Source: CAVPDE01 sp964580575 (GTDB taxonomy: Bacteria; Desulfobacterota; DSM-4660; Desulfatiglandales; HGW-15). From it: a stretch of 31,166 bases of DNA. The notes beneath the pieces were generated by a model, which was not told where the DNA came from, ran no database searches, and worked only from the letters and a program-made list of their open reading frames with translations. The DNA is taken from the NCBI GenBank assembly GCA_964580575.1, contig CAZOLJ010000057.1, positions 1-31,166 of the forward strand, read 5' to 3'. Below are positions 1 through 8,638 of this stretch, in pieces. The position numbers and the translations under genes are program-made. The first letter of the stretch is position 1; each line of letters starts with the position of its first letter.

Positions 1-422
1 CTCTGCACCTTGCCGAAGAGTTCGCTCGTGGAGGCCTGGTAGAAGCGAACGTGATCCGTCATATCCAGAATCCGTATGGCTTCGAGCAGCCGGAGCGTGC
101 CCAGGGCGTCGGCATTCGCCGTGTACTCCGCCGTCTCAAAGGAAACCATGACATGGCTTTGAGCGGCCAGGTTGTAGATTTCATCAGGCTGCACCTCCTG
201 GACGATGCGGATGAGGTTGGTGGCGTCCGTGAGGTCGCCGTAGTGCATGAAGAAACGCACGTTTTTCTCGTGGGGGTCCTGGTAGAGATGGTCGACCCGG
301 CCTGTGTTCAAAGAAGAGGAGCGGCGCTTGATTCCGTGAACCTCATATCCCTTTCCCAGCAAGAACTCGGCCAGGTACGCCCCATCTTGCCCGGTAACAC
401 CCGTGATCAATGCCTTCTTCAT
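1..422 (-). CDS. gmd: GDP-mannose 4,6-dehydratase, N-terminal part (cut by window edge)
   Basis: The minus strand from the ATG at 422 encodes 140 residues running off the left edge. It opens with the short-chain dehydrogenase nucleotide-binding motif GVTGQDGAYLAEFLL, followed by GIKRRSSSLNTGRVDHLY, which is typical of Gmd. Later come the LTDATNL and NLAAQSHV segments and the start of the STSELFG active-site strand. Gmd converts GDP-D-mannose to GDP-4-keto-6-deoxy-D-mannose, the cytosolic precursor of GDP-fucose, GDP-rhamnose, GDP-perosamine and others. An AGGAGA ribosome-binding site lies just upstream of the ATG. The remaining roughly 200 residues, including the catalytic Tyr-Lys pair, and the gene that decides the final sugar lie outside the window. 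It is the last gene seen of the minus-strand series, about 30 nt after the 2-epimerase gene. Confidence 0.93.
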   Translation of the reverse strand, partial: MKKALITGVTGQDGAYLAEFLLGKGYEVHGIKRRSSSLNTGRVDHLYQDPHEKNVRFFMHYGDLTDATNLIRIVQEVQPDEIYNLAAQSHVMVSFETAEYTANADALGTLRLLEAIRILDMTDHVRFYQASTSELFGKVQ

Positions 423-453
423 CGCTCTCTCCTTTTGCCCAACCGCCTTAGGC

Positions 454-1617
454 CTAGGTTTTTGGTGATTTCCCTTTCCCTTCTTGGAACTCCTTGTGCC
501 ATACGACCCGATTCACGTAGTCTGTGTAGCTCAGGATAATGCGAGCCACCTTTGTCGATACGTTCTCCGTATCGTAGTCCGAAACTACCTTGTATGGAGG
601 TTTGCCCTCAGCGTGTTGGGACAGGACCATCTCCACGGACTGGATAACTCTTTCCGATTGGAGTCCGCACATGATCAGGGTGCCTTCGTCCATTCCCTCG
701 GGACGCTCGTGAGCCTGCCGGATGGTCACGGCAGGAAATCCGAGAATCGAGGATTCCTCTGTGATGGTGCCGCTGTCGGAGAGGACACAACGAGCATTCA
801 TCTCCAAATGCACATAGTCCAATAACCCGAGCGGCTTCATGAAACGGATCTTCGCATGGGCTTTGGAGTACTGGATCGCATCCAGTTTCTGCCGGGTTCT
901 AGGATGAGTCGAAACGATGACGGGCCTGTTGTACTTCTCTGAAAGGGCATTGAGAGAAGCCAGCAGGTCCGAGAAAGTTCTCTCATGGTCCACATTTTCT
1001 TCACGGTGAACGCTGACGAGAAAATAGTCGTTCTTTCTGAGCTTCAAGCGGCTCAGGACTTTGGAGGCCTTTATCTTCGGCAGGTAGTAGCTGAGCACCT
1101 CCTTCATGGGGGACCCTGTCTTGATCACCCTCTCCATAGGGATGCCCTCCTTCAGAAGGTAGCGCCGCGCATGCTCCGTGTAAGGCATGTTGATATCACT
1201 GATATGATCGACAATTCGCCGGTTGATTTCCTCCGGCACTCTTTCGTCGAAGCACCGGTTTCCTGCCTCCATGTGAAAAACAGGGACCTTTCTGCGCTTC
1301 GCTGAGATCGCCGCCAAGCAGCTGTTGGTATCTCCGAGCAGAAGGAACGCATCCGGCGCTTCCTTCTCAAGCACTTCATCCGCTTTGGCAATGACCTGAC
1401 CGATGGTCTCGGCTGCAGTCTTGCCCGCGGCGTTCAGGAAATGGTCCGGCTTTCGAATACCAAGCTCACTAAAAAAGATCTCATTCAACTCGTAGTCATA
1501 GTTCTGGCCTGTGTGAACGAGAACATGATCAACCTGACGGTCCAGTTCAGCGATGACTCGGCAGAGCTTGATGATCTCAGGCCGCGTCCCGACAATCGTC
1601 ATGATTTTCATAGGCAT
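454..1617 (-). CDS. UDP-HexNAc 2-epimerase, WecB/FnlC/WbvD type
   Basis: A 387-residue non-hydrolysing UDP-N-acetylhexosamine 2-epimerase with the family landmarks TRPEIIK (11-17), GDTNS (95-99), HMEAGNR (115-121) and PEEINRR (128-134). The HMEAGNRCF...VPEEINRRIVDH...DINMPYTEHARRYL pattern resembles, from memory, the branch that acts on UDP-2-acetamido-2,6-dideoxy-L-talose or -L-rhamnose (FnlC/CapG/WbjD/WbvD) more than housekeeping WecB, which has HVEAGLR. The two genes upstream encode the matching dehydratase and reductase, so the proposed role is the last step to UDP-L-FucNAc or UDP-L-QuiNAc. GAGG sits 7 nt before the ATG at 1617; a second in-frame ATG at 1611 is possible. The length is normal for the family. 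Confidence 0.9.
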   Translation of the reverse strand: MPMKIMTIVGTRPEIIKLCRVIAELDRQVDHVLVHTGQNYDYELNEIFFSELGIRKPDHFLNAAGKTAAETIGQVIAKADEVLEKEAPDAFLLLGDTNSCLAAISAKRRKVPVFHMEAGNRCFDERVPEEINRRIVDHISDINMPYTEHARRYLLKEGIPMERVIKTGSPMKEVLSYYLPKIKASKVLSRLKLRKNDYFLVSVHREENVDHERTFSDLLASLNALSEKYNRPVIVSTHPRTRQKLDAIQYSKAHAKIRFMKPLGLLDYVHLEMNARCVLSDSGTITEESSILGFPAVTIRQAHERPEGMDEGTLIMCGLQSERVIQSVEMVLSQHAEGKPPYKVVSDYDTENVSTKVARIILSYTDYVNRVVWHKEFQEGKGKSPKT

Positions 1618-1662
1618 TTCAGGTCCTCTGGTTCGGGTTTTCAGGCATGGGGAATTCTGAGG

Positions 1663-2730
1663 CTAGCGCAAAAGCTCATGGTCTGAAGTTAGATCCATAT
1701 CTTCAATCATCAGCTTGTGTTTTTTGAGGAGCGCGATTGTTCCGGGAAGATCGAGCACCACGTCCCCGGAGCTGAACTCCTTGTCCAATGCATTGGGCTC
1801 TTGGCCTTTCGCATCACGCAACTCAGGAAGCATGGGCAGGATCGAATAGTACTTGCCTCGCGCTGCACAGTGATTGGCCTCTTCCTCGGAGATCAGGATC
1901 TCGTGTATTTTTTCCCCGGGTCGGATGCCCACCACCTGGACTTTGATATCTCTCTCTCCTATCAGCGCCTTCGCGATGTGCATCACCGTCGCCGACGGCA
2001 CCCTGGGAATGTACGTCTCTCCCCGCTTGGCTCCTTCCAACGCCGCAAAAACGGTGTCCACCGCTTCATCCAGACTGAGGAGAAAGCGGGTCATGTCCGG
2101 TACGGTGATTGTGATGGGCCCTCCGTTACGGATTTGCTCATGAAAGAGCGGAATCACTGATCCTCGGGATGCCAGAACATTCCCGTACCGCACGCAAATG
2201 AATCGGGTTCTAGGGTTCAAAATATTGGCGGATGTCATGATCCGCTCCTGGATCGACTTGGTCATGCCCATCACGTTCACGGGTTTGCACGCCTTGTCCG
2301 TGCTGACGGCCAGAACCGTTTCAACGGGATAGCCGTTCTCTTCAATCGCGCGCACGATGTTGGACGCACCCATGCAGTTCGTCAGGACCGCTTGGGTCGG
2401 AAAATACTCGCAAGAAGGCACCTGTTTGAGAGCCGCCGCATTAATTACAATATCCGCATCCTTTACAGCAGCGCACAAGCTCGCATAATCCCGCACGTCG
2501 CCGATCCTGAATTCGAGCACTCTCATGAAATTCTGATAGATCACTTCGTCGGTGGCGGCTCGCCGGTTGAGATAGGACATGCGCATGTCATGCTGCTTGG
2601 CTTCATCTCTTGAAAACACAATAACCTTTTTGGGCGTCCCCTGTTCACCGGTCAAAACCCTTCGTACGAGGGTTTTTCCCATGGAGCCCGTGCCCCCTGT
2701 CACAAGAACGGTTTTTCCTTCAAAAATCAT
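1663..2730 (-). CDS. UDP-GlcNAc 4,6-dehydratase/5-epimerase (FnlA/WbvB/CapE-like)
   Basis: A 355-residue extended SDR of the polysaccharide-biosynthesis type. The cofactor loop TGGTGSMG is at residues 11-18 and the STDK strand at 143-146. The usual YxxxK is replaced by MGMTK (154-158), a Met-for-Tyr change that I recall as typical of FnlA/WbjB/CapE rather than PseB. It is expected to convert UDP-GlcNAc to UDP-2-acetamido-2,6-dideoxy-L-arabino-4-hexulose and related epimers. The ATG at 2730 overlaps the stop of the upstream reductase as ATGA, so the two are probably translationally coupled. The next gene, the 2-epimerase, starts 46 nt later. This product is also the substrate type used by PseC, which matters because a PseC-like gene lies at 26.4-27.6 kb. 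Confidence 0.88.
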   Translation of the reverse strand: MIFEGKTVLVTGGTGSMGKTLVRRVLTGEQGTPKKVIVFSRDEAKQHDMRMSYLNRRAATDEVIYQNFMRVLEFRIGDVRDYASLCAAVKDADIVINAAALKQVPSCEYFPTQAVLTNCMGASNIVRAIEENGYPVETVLAVSTDKACKPVNVMGMTKSIQERIMTSANILNPRTRFICVRYGNVLASRGSVIPLFHEQIRNGGPITITVPDMTRFLLSLDEAVDTVFAALEGAKRGETYIPRVPSATVMHIAKALIGERDIKVQVVGIRPGEKIHEILISEEEANHCAARGKYYSILPMLPELRDAKGQEPNALDKEFSSGDVVLDLPGTIALLKKHKLMIEDMDLTSDHELLR

Positions 2731-3593
2731 TTTTGCACCTCTTTCAGACTCAGGCTCAACTCCTCAATCATCTCTTCCCATGTGGGAGGAGAATAATTGA
2801 ATTCTTTGCGAAACCTTCTTGAATCCAGGCTCCTGTCCAGCCGCGGCTCTTCCACTGGTATGATTTCAATCCTCAAGCCCAGCTTCTCCTTAACGAGCTT
2901 GAGCAAATCGAACTTGCTGATGGGATCGCTCGATACATGGTAGAGCCCTCCCTTTTTAGAGTATTCCGTCAGGATTTTTTCGATGATTCGGCTCAATTCG
3001 AGGGTGGTGAACCCGCTGAACAGAGCGCTCTTAAAGCCCTGGACGCTTCCTTTCTGGCAAAGAAACCATTCCAGCAACCCTTGCTTGCGAGAAAGCTCTT
3101 TCCCGATAATGGAGGTCCTCAACGTTACGCAGTGGCTTTCATATACCTCCCCAAGGTATTTGGTTCTGCCATACAGGTCCTCCGCGTCAGACAGGTCGGT
3201 CTCTCGGTACCTGCCCTTCTTACCTGAAAAGACACAATCCGTGCTCATGTGGACCATTCGCACGCCCGCTGCCTTGCAGAGACAGGCCAGTCGGTGAGGG
3301 AAAAGGGAATTGATTTCCAGGCTTGGAATACACTCTTTTGCTGTGGCCCTCTGCTTCACGATACCGACCGCATTCACGACCGCCTCTGGCCTGAACTCTC
3401 CCAGCATATCCATGAGGCGATCCATGGAGCCCACCTCAATTCCCTCGTAGGCATTCTCCTTACTAAACAAGTTGAAATCTTTGTAAGCTGAAAGCCTCTG
3501 CCTGAGGGTGACACGGACATCGTGTCTCCTGCTCAGGGTTTTGAACAGCTGATGCCCCAGCATTCCATCCCCGCCAAAGACAAGAATCCTCAT
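2727..3593 (-). CDS. RmlD/WbvR-like 4-keto sugar nucleotide reductase
   Basis: A 288-residue SDR of the dTDP-4-dehydrorhamnose reductase (RmlD) fold. It has the N-terminal GGDGMLG loop (7-13), the NAVGIVKQ strand, MSTDCVFSGKKG (about 117-127) and the catalytic Y141-GRT-K145. Sandwiched between an FnlA/WbvB-like dehydratase and an FnlC/WbvD-like 2-epimerase, it most likely reduces the 4-keto group of UDP-2-acetamido-2,6-dideoxy-L-hexos-4-ulose. Its single-domain RmlD architecture, without the C-terminal cupin of WbjC/CapF/FnlB, favours the WbvR type (UDP-L-RhaNAc, then UDP-L-QuiNAc) over the L-FucNAc type; this is an inference. I chose the ATG at 3593 over the longer frame to 3617 because the protein then starts MRILVFGG, the ATG forms an ATGA overlap with the preceding stop, and GAGG lies upstream. 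Confidence 0.85.
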   Translation of the reverse strand: MRILVFGGDGMLGHQLFKTLSRRHDVRVTLRQRLSAYKDFNLFSKENAYEGIEVGSMDRLMDMLGEFRPEAVVNAVGIVKQRATAKECIPSLEINSLFPHRLACLCKAAGVRMVHMSTDCVFSGKKGRYRETDLSDAEDLYGRTKYLGEVYESHCVTLRTSIIGKELSRKQGLLEWFLCQKGSVQGFKSALFSGFTTLELSRIIEKILTEYSKKGGLYHVSSDPISKFDLLKLVKEKLGLRIEIIPVEEPRLDRSLDSRRFRKEFNYSPPTWEEMIEELSLSLKEVQK

Positions 3594-4813
3594 CGGCCAA
3601 CCTCTTCTTTCATCCACTGATCCAGTTTATCCAACAGCATGTTCCTTTCAAAATGCCTTTCAGAATACTCTCTCGAGAGCTGCCCCATGCTTTGGAGGTC
3701 CGACTTCGACATTCCATACATCTTCAGAACAGCCTCTGCCAAGGCGTCCGCATCACCGGCAGGAACGGCGACTCCCCCTCCTGATTCATTGACCACCCTT
3801 GATCCTTCCCCATCAAGGGCTGCCACAATGGGCCTCCCGCAGGCTAGATAGGATTGGATTTTTGACGGAATGGTGATGGCGAAGACGGGATCTTTCTTCA
3901 GGGTCACCAGGAGCGCATCCGCAAGGGAAAAAAAACTGGGCATGGCCTGTTCGGGGTACCGGCCCAGAAGATGAACAGTTTTCTCAAGCCCACGCGCCCT
4001 GATTCTTTCTTCGGCCCAGGATCGCATGGGCCCGTCCCCCAGGATCACCCAGTGGATTTCCCTCTCCTGCTTGAGTTTCTCGGCGGCTGACAGGATCGCC
4101 GGAATGTCCTGAGCCCTGCCGATGTTTCCCGCAAACAGAACTCGAAATCCTTGAGGCATGAGATGTCGCTCTGACGCGTCAGACTCGACGATGCTGGGCT
4201 TGTAAAGCCCCGGTGCGCTGTTTGGAAAAAACCGGATCCTTTCTCTTGGCACCCCTTTCTTCACCATCCGGGGGACATACGCCTGCGACTGCACCAGGAC
4301 TCGGTCGCATTTCGAGTAGATCCATCGCACCAGACGATCCGTGAGCTTCAGGAGAAAGGCGGAACGGACCATTCCTGTCCCCGCAAGCGTCTCCGGCCAA
4401 AGATCTTGAACCCAGATCCACACCGGCGTCTTTTCCATTGCTTTGAGCACCAGCGCAGGAAGCCCAACCGTAATGGGAGAGGGCTGATAAACAAAAACCA
4501 GATCCACCCTCTTGCGAAAAAAAATTGGCGCAAAAAGACATGCTGACAAGGCTAAAGACAAGTAGTATAGCACCATCCGGATTACATTCCCGCTCCCCTT
4601 GGGCATCATGGGTACTCTCACAATCTTTATCCCTTCGTAATTCTCTCTTCTTATCGGGAAAGCCCTGTATCCGGCATAGAACCGCCCCTCAGGGTAATTC
4701 GGCATGCCTGTCAGGACCGTGATGTCATGTCCTTTCTGCCGGAGCCCCCTCGCCAGATCATTGATAGGGAAATTCTCAGGCCAGAAGTACTGTGAGGTGA
4801 TCAGTACTCTCAT
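3590..4813 (-). CDS. Glycosyltransferase family 4, WbuB-like
   Basis: A 407-residue GT-B glycosyltransferase. The N-terminal domain begins MRVLITSQYFWPENFPIND and contains GMPNYPEG and the VWVQDLWPE-like segment, as in the WbuB group. The C-terminal domain has LFAGNIGRAQDIP and, near residue 320, IPSKIQSYLACG in place of the classic E-x7-E. In E. coli O-antigen clusters WbuB is encoded beside fnlABC and is thought to transfer L-FucNAc. Its position directly before the L-HexNAc genes here suggests it transfers that 6-deoxy-L-HexNAc at the cytoplasmic face. The ATG at 4813 overlaps the preceding stop as ATGA, and its own stop overlaps the next ATG in the same way. The acceptor cannot be read from sequence. 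Confidence 0.88.
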   Translation of the reverse strand: MRVLITSQYFWPENFPINDLARGLRQKGHDITVLTGMPNYPEGRFYAGYRAFPIRRENYEGIKIVRVPMMPKGSGNVIRMVLYYLSLALSACLFAPIFFRKRVDLVFVYQPSPITVGLPALVLKAMEKTPVWIWVQDLWPETLAGTGMVRSAFLLKLTDRLVRWIYSKCDRVLVQSQAYVPRMVKKGVPRERIRFFPNSAPGLYKPSIVESDASERHLMPQGFRVLFAGNIGRAQDIPAILSAAEKLKQEREIHWVILGDGPMRSWAEERIRARGLEKTVHLLGRYPEQAMPSFFSLADALLVTLKKDPVFAITIPSKIQSYLACGRPIVAALDGEGSRVVNESGGGVAVPAGDADALAEAVLKMYGMSKSDLQSMGQLSREYSERHFERNMLLDKLDQWMKEEVGR

Positions 4814-5856
4814 TTTTCCTGCGCGATTTCACCTATCCTTGAAAGCCATTCTCTCCCATCCATCACCGGCAGGGGTTTTTCTGGAATCCCCAGGAACCGT
4901 TTTACGGCGCGGGCGATTGAAACGGGTGAGCCCGGATCAAAAGTCTCATCAGGGTCAACAACATCTCGCACATAATCCCTCTCGGCAGCCAGTATGGGTA
5001 ACCCAGCACATCTGGCTTCAATCAGTGGAAGCCCTAAGGACTCAAAATCAGACGGATAGATCAAGGCGAAACACTCCCTATAGACCCTCTCAAGGTCCTG
5101 GGAGAATATGTTTCCTACATTCACTACCTTTAGGCCCATAACCTTGACCTTATCTTCGATCCAGTCACAGAGGTCAGGGAATCTAGTCTTGTCGAGTGTC
5201 ACACAAAGACCAGGCCTGATGTCTTCTTTAGCCAGCAGGGTCCATGCCTCCACCAGAGTGTGATGGTTCTTGTGAGGCTCACCTGAGGCAACGTAAAGAA
5301 AGCTCTGCCCTGCCTTCGACCTGCCACTTGGAGGGGCGATTGCTCTCGTGTAGCCCTTGGGCTCTTTTGAAAAGGGAAGGACAGTGGACGGCATGCTCAG
5401 ATTTTGCTGTACGCTTCGCTGCATGGAAGGAGTCTGAACGATGAAGCGGGTTACGTTTCTTTTTCCCCACCTGAACCAGAGACGTTCCAGTGTAATTCGG
5501 AGCCGTTGGAAAAAGAGGAATCCCTTTAGACTTCTTGGCTCAACCAGATACCGGTTTTGCAGAAACAGCAATACCTTCCCTCGCAACCTGAACAGAGGGG
5601 GTAGATTGCCGAAACAGAGGACGGTATCTTCGGTGCCGGCCCATTTTCGCAGGTACCATTCACTCCTCAAACGTCCCCAAATTGAAGAACGAACTCGATA
5701 AACAGTCAAATTCCTCGGAAACCCCTTCGGTAGCTGGACACGTTCATCCGAAATCAAGCGGCCTCCGAAATCTTCTCCTATTGCACCCAGAAGGGCCAGA
5801 AGCAGGCTCAAGCCTCCTCCCATATGCACATTTGCTGCGTTAATAACCAGATTCAT
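4810..5856 (-). CDS. Glycosyltransferase family 4
   Basis: A 348-residue GT-B enzyme. The N-terminus MNLVINAANVHMGGGLSLLL fits the glycine-rich first loop of GT4. The C-terminal nucleotide-sugar domain contains YVASGEPHKNH and YPSDFESLGLPLIEA, where ESLGLPLIE is a textbook E-x7-E motif near residue 280. No signal peptide or clear membrane segment is seen, so it should act in the cytosol on a lipid-linked glycan. The ATG at 5856 lies inside the end of the upstream methyltransferase gene (17-nt overlap), and the stop overlaps the WbuB-like gene as ATGA. Donor and linkage are unknown. Confidence 0.87.
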   Translation of the reverse strand: MNLVINAANVHMGGGLSLLLALLGAIGEDFGGRLISDERVQLPKGFPRNLTVYRVRSSIWGRLRSEWYLRKWAGTEDTVLCFGNLPPLFRLRGKVLLFLQNRYLVEPRSLKGFLFFQRLRITLERLWFRWGKRNVTRFIVQTPSMQRSVQQNLSMPSTVLPFSKEPKGYTRAIAPPSGRSKAGQSFLYVASGEPHKNHHTLVEAWTLLAKEDIRPGLCVTLDKTRFPDLCDWIEDKVKVMGLKVVNVGNIFSQDLERVYRECFALIYPSDFESLGLPLIEARCAGLPILAAERDYVRDVVDPDETFDPGSPVSIARAVKRFLGIPEKPLPVMDGREWLSRIGEIAQEK

Positions 5857-6604
5857 TTCTTGCTTGGGCCAAAATCATGAGCGTTTCGCCGCCCAGGAGA
5901 CGTACACCAACGTCCTTGCTTAGTGAGTACGCTAAAAGCCTAGGCAGTTTCGCCAACCGGGTCATCCAATTGCCCTTTGGGCTGGTAAAGGCAGCCCCCG
6001 TGTAACGAGAGTCCAAGACATCATAACCGCATTCTTTAACCAAGGCCAAAGCCAAGTGTTTTGTAAAATAATGGATATGCCCAACCTTAGACCTCGCCCG
6101 CAGGAGTGGACTCTCTCTGATGATGTTGCTCGCGGACAGATCCAGCGGAATGTGAAATACGAAACAATCGGCATGTGTTCTCATGCGGCGAAGAAAATCA
6201 AACGGGTTTTCAAGATGCTCTATGACGTCCAACAGGAGCAGCACATCGAAACGCCTTTGGTTCAGCGCAAAGAAATCCCCCACCTTGAACGAAATCTTGG
6301 CATAAGCATGTTGCGACCAAAACTTTGCAGCATCCGGAGCTATGTCATACCCAAAAAGCTCCGCATCGGGAAAAACCTGCCGCAGTTCGGCAAGAACGCC
6401 CCCGGCACCGCATCCAACCTCACATATGGACGATAATTTAAAACTGGCAGAAGTCAATATCTCAAACACTTTCCTGGCCTTCCAGGGGCTATCTTCAAAA
6501 TCCCAGGTTGGATTCTGGTGTAAGTACTCATGTGAAATGTATCTCGAAGGGCAAGGAGTGAACATGTTCAAAGTATTGGTTCTAGTAGAATCAATCTCGG
6601 GCAA
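5840..6604 (-). CDS. Class I SAM-dependent methyltransferase
   Basis: A protein of about 254 residues with a Rossmann SAM site: ICEVGCGAGGVLAEL (motif I), the FGYDIAP strand with its acidic ribose-binding residue, and LLLLDVIEHLENPFDFL (motif IV/post-IV, typical of Methyltransf_11/23). Small-molecule or glycan methylation is likely given the surroundings. The start is uncertain. The open frame begins at a TTG at 6604, with GGGGAAGGA directly before it and a 14-nt overlap with the upstream GT2; the first ATG is at 6565 and lacks a clear ribosome-binding site. Its 3' end overlaps the following GT4 by 17 nt. Confidence 0.8.
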   Translation of the reverse strand: MPEIDSTRTNTLNMFTPCPSRYISHEYLHQNPTWDFEDSPWKARKVFEILTSASFKLSSICEVGCGAGGVLAELRQVFPDAELFGYDIAPDAAKFWSQHAYAKISFKVGDFFALNQRRFDVLLLLDVIEHLENPFDFLRRMRTHADCFVFHIPLDLSASNIIRESPLLRARSKVGHIHYFTKHLALALVKECGYDVLDSRYTGAAFTSPKGNWMTRLAKLPRLLAYSLSKDVGVRLLGGETLMILAQARNESGY

Positions 6605-7523
6605 TCCTTCCCCAATTTCGTCTTGTTGCCCTTTTCATTCGGTAAGATAAGCCATTCCCCACGTACTTAAGTGCCTCACGACTGGCAAGACAAAATGGAT
6701 TCAATTGTATGGCCGTCAGCAGACGGGAAAACACTAATCCATATCTTCCCGCCCTCAAATGAAATCTTGCAGCAACAACATAGGCGCTGCTTAGCGCCTT
6801 CTTTTTACGCTCCAGGACGCTTTTCGGAATTCCTTCAAGAAGAAAGTACTTCTTCATCACGCTCAGAATTTCTTCCGACTTCTCTTTATCCGGCTCGGCG
6901 TGCGATTGCGATTCCTCGTGAATTCGAAATTTCGCTAGCGGTTCCGTTATCTTATAAAACTTGCCGTGCAGACCAAGACGAATCCAGTAATCATAGTCCG
7001 GCACTTGCCTCAAGCCAGGATTCCAGAGTCCGGCCTTCTCAAAGCCTTCCCGCCGAAAGAACGCCCCAGGCCCTGGGGGGCATACGATCTTTACGACCAT
7101 GTCATGGTACTTGGTCTCTGGCGCGTGGACTCTCCGAATGACTCTTGAGCGCTCATCCACAAGGTAATAGTCACAATAAATGAGGACTCGCTCCTTGTCA
7201 TCCAAGAGACATCCCACCGACTTGCTGACCGCGTTTGGAAGCAAACTGTCATCGGCGCTGAGATAAGCCAACACGTCTCCCTGAGCCATTTGCCATCCTT
7301 TATTGAGCGTTCTGGCCTGGCCGACATTTGGGTGGGTTTCCCAATAGAATCTATCCTTATACCCCCACAAGATATCTCGCGTACCGTCTGTGGACCCATC
7401 GTCCAGAACGATCAACTCTATGTTAGGATAATCCTGCTCCAGTACGCTATGAATCGCTTCCCTCAGGTACTTCACACCATTGTGAACTGGGATGACAATT
7501 GAAACGACGGGTAGTCCAGTCAT
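6591..7523 (-). CDS. Glycosyltransferase family 2 (A)
   Basis: A 310-residue GT-A enzyme. It starts VVSIVIPVHNGVKYLREAI, has DDGSTDGT at 41-48 (UDP-sugar binding) and SADDSLLP at 89-96 as the metal-binding DxD equivalent, then a PDYDYWIRLGL segment like the acceptor/catalytic ED motif. The C-terminal helical tail has about 100 residues. It is clearly related to the next upstream gene at 7603-8601: both share NVG-x-ART-x-N, GDxxxxxxxDDxLLPxAV and the xxPGxFxRREAF pattern. The ATG at 7523 has AGGAAA just upstream. Its 3' end overlaps the methyltransferase frame by 14 nt. Donor sugar not predictable. Confidence 0.9.
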   Translation of the reverse strand: MTGLPVVSIVIPVHNGVKYLREAIHSVLEQDYPNIELIVLDDGSTDGTRDILWGYKDRFYWETHPNVGQARTLNKGWQMAQGDVLAYLSADDSLLPNAVSKSVGCLLDDKERVLIYCDYYLVDERSRVIRRVHAPETKYHDMVVKIVCPPGPGAFFRREGFEKAGLWNPGLRQVPDYDYWIRLGLHGKFYKITEPLAKFRIHEESQSHAEPDKEKSEEILSVMKKYFLLEGIPKSVLERKKKALSSAYVVAARFHLRAGRYGLVFSRLLTAIQLNPFCLASREALKYVGNGLSYRMKRATRRNWGRIARD

Positions 7524-7602
7524 GCTTTCCTATGAATCTGATCAGCAAAAAAAGAGTATGGCAAAAGTGGCGTTAGGGATTCATTCTAAACAATAGCATG
7601 GA

Positions 7603-8601
7603 TCACCTTCTTGGCCCGAGGCCGGCCCATCCGGTAATACGACCCAGGACTCCTTGCCCCCAACGCTCGCTCGCCACAGAAACCCTTAATCTCTGGTAAA
7701 CAGCTGGGGGCAGCAATCCAGGGAAAACAGAAAGGGCCATCGCACGCAAAAAGAAGCACATCGGATGATATCGTAAAGATGCCAAATAATGTTTCCTAAC
7801 CTCGGATCTATCGTCGCCGCAGTACCTGGCAGCCTCATAATGCATCGTGCTGAACACCTTCCGGCGCACTTTCCGAATTTCCGCTGATGCGTGAGGGTCG
7901 GCATAAACTTTCTGAAGTAGCCTCACCAGTTCGTTGGACATTCTGGCTCCCCTGTCCGACACGGAAGCAGATTCCGGATGCACTCTGTGAGTTGCGAGGA
8001 CCTCAGGAATATGAACGAGCTTCCCCCGAATAGCCAAGCGGAACCAGAACTCCAAATCGCCAGCATAACGAAATTGTGGATCGCGAACCCCCACCAAATC
8101 GAAAGCTTCTCGCCGGATAAATGTCCCGGGCCCCATTCCCACATTGAAGGTTCTCAGCATATTCAGCAGATCGTAATCAGGAAGCCGCACTTCCCTGATT
8201 ACCTCCGAGTTCGGCCCAATTTCAATCCAGTCGGGGTAAACGGCTAAGGCATCGTCATGCAACTTCATGGCCGACACAGCCCTTTTCACCGCGCCTGGCA
8301 AAAGAGGATCATCTGAATTGACGACCACAACGATGTCCCCCTTGGCCATGGCAAAACCCCTATTGACGGTTCTGGCTTCGCCAACATTCTCATGCGTAAC
8401 CCATCTTAATCTGTGTTCGTATTTTCTTATGACTTTCAATGTGTGATCCGTAGATCCATCATCCAAGACTAGGTATTCGAGGTTCTCGTAATCCTGATCC
8501 AGCACGCTCAGGATGGTCTCATCAAGGAAAGCGGCCCGATTGAACGCGGGCGTTATGACACTTACAATCGGTCTTTCGGCTTCATCCGACCCTAAAGACA
8601 T
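7603..8601 (-). CDS. Glycosyltransferase family 2 (B)
   Basis: A 332-residue GT-A glycosyltransferase beginning near IVSVITPAFNRAAFL, with DDGSTDHT at 47-54 and NSDDPLLPGAV at about 95-105 as the DxD region. The DLEFWFRLAIRGK segment occupies the place of the catalytic acidic motif. It is a neighbouring paralogue of GT2 (A), suggesting duplication followed by divergence. The ATG at 8601 has AGGAAAGGA upstream. It ends in a roughly 110-residue helical tail after the GT2 fold. An 79-nt gap without any visible gene or hairpin separates it from the next gene downstream. Confidence 0.9.
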   Translation of the reverse strand: MSLGSDEAERPIVSVITPAFNRAAFLDETILSVLDQDYENLEYLVLDDGSTDHTLKVIRKYEHRLRWVTHENVGEARTVNRGFAMAKGDIVVVVNSDDPLLPGAVKRAVSAMKLHDDALAVYPDWIEIGPNSEVIREVRLPDYDLLNMLRTFNVGMGPGTFIRREAFDLVGVRDPQFRYAGDLEFWFRLAIRGKLVHIPEVLATHRVHPESASVSDRGARMSNELVRLLQKVYADPHASAEIRKVRRKVFSTMHYEAARYCGDDRSEVRKHYLASLRYHPMCFFLRAMALSVFPGLLPPAVYQRLRVSVASERWGQGVLGRITGWAGLGPRR

Positions 8602-8638
8602 TTTCCTTTCCTATTCCCCCTCGTCCTTTTGCTCAGGC

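Noticed and set aside
1152..1391. Second minus-strand frame inside the 2-epimerase gene
   Set aside because: It is an out-of-frame shadow of a well-conserved enzyme that is complete in the main frame.
7524..7602. Possible promoter or terminator between the two GT2 genes
   Set aside because: The 79-nt gap shows a short A-run but no stable hairpin and no good -35/-10 pair.
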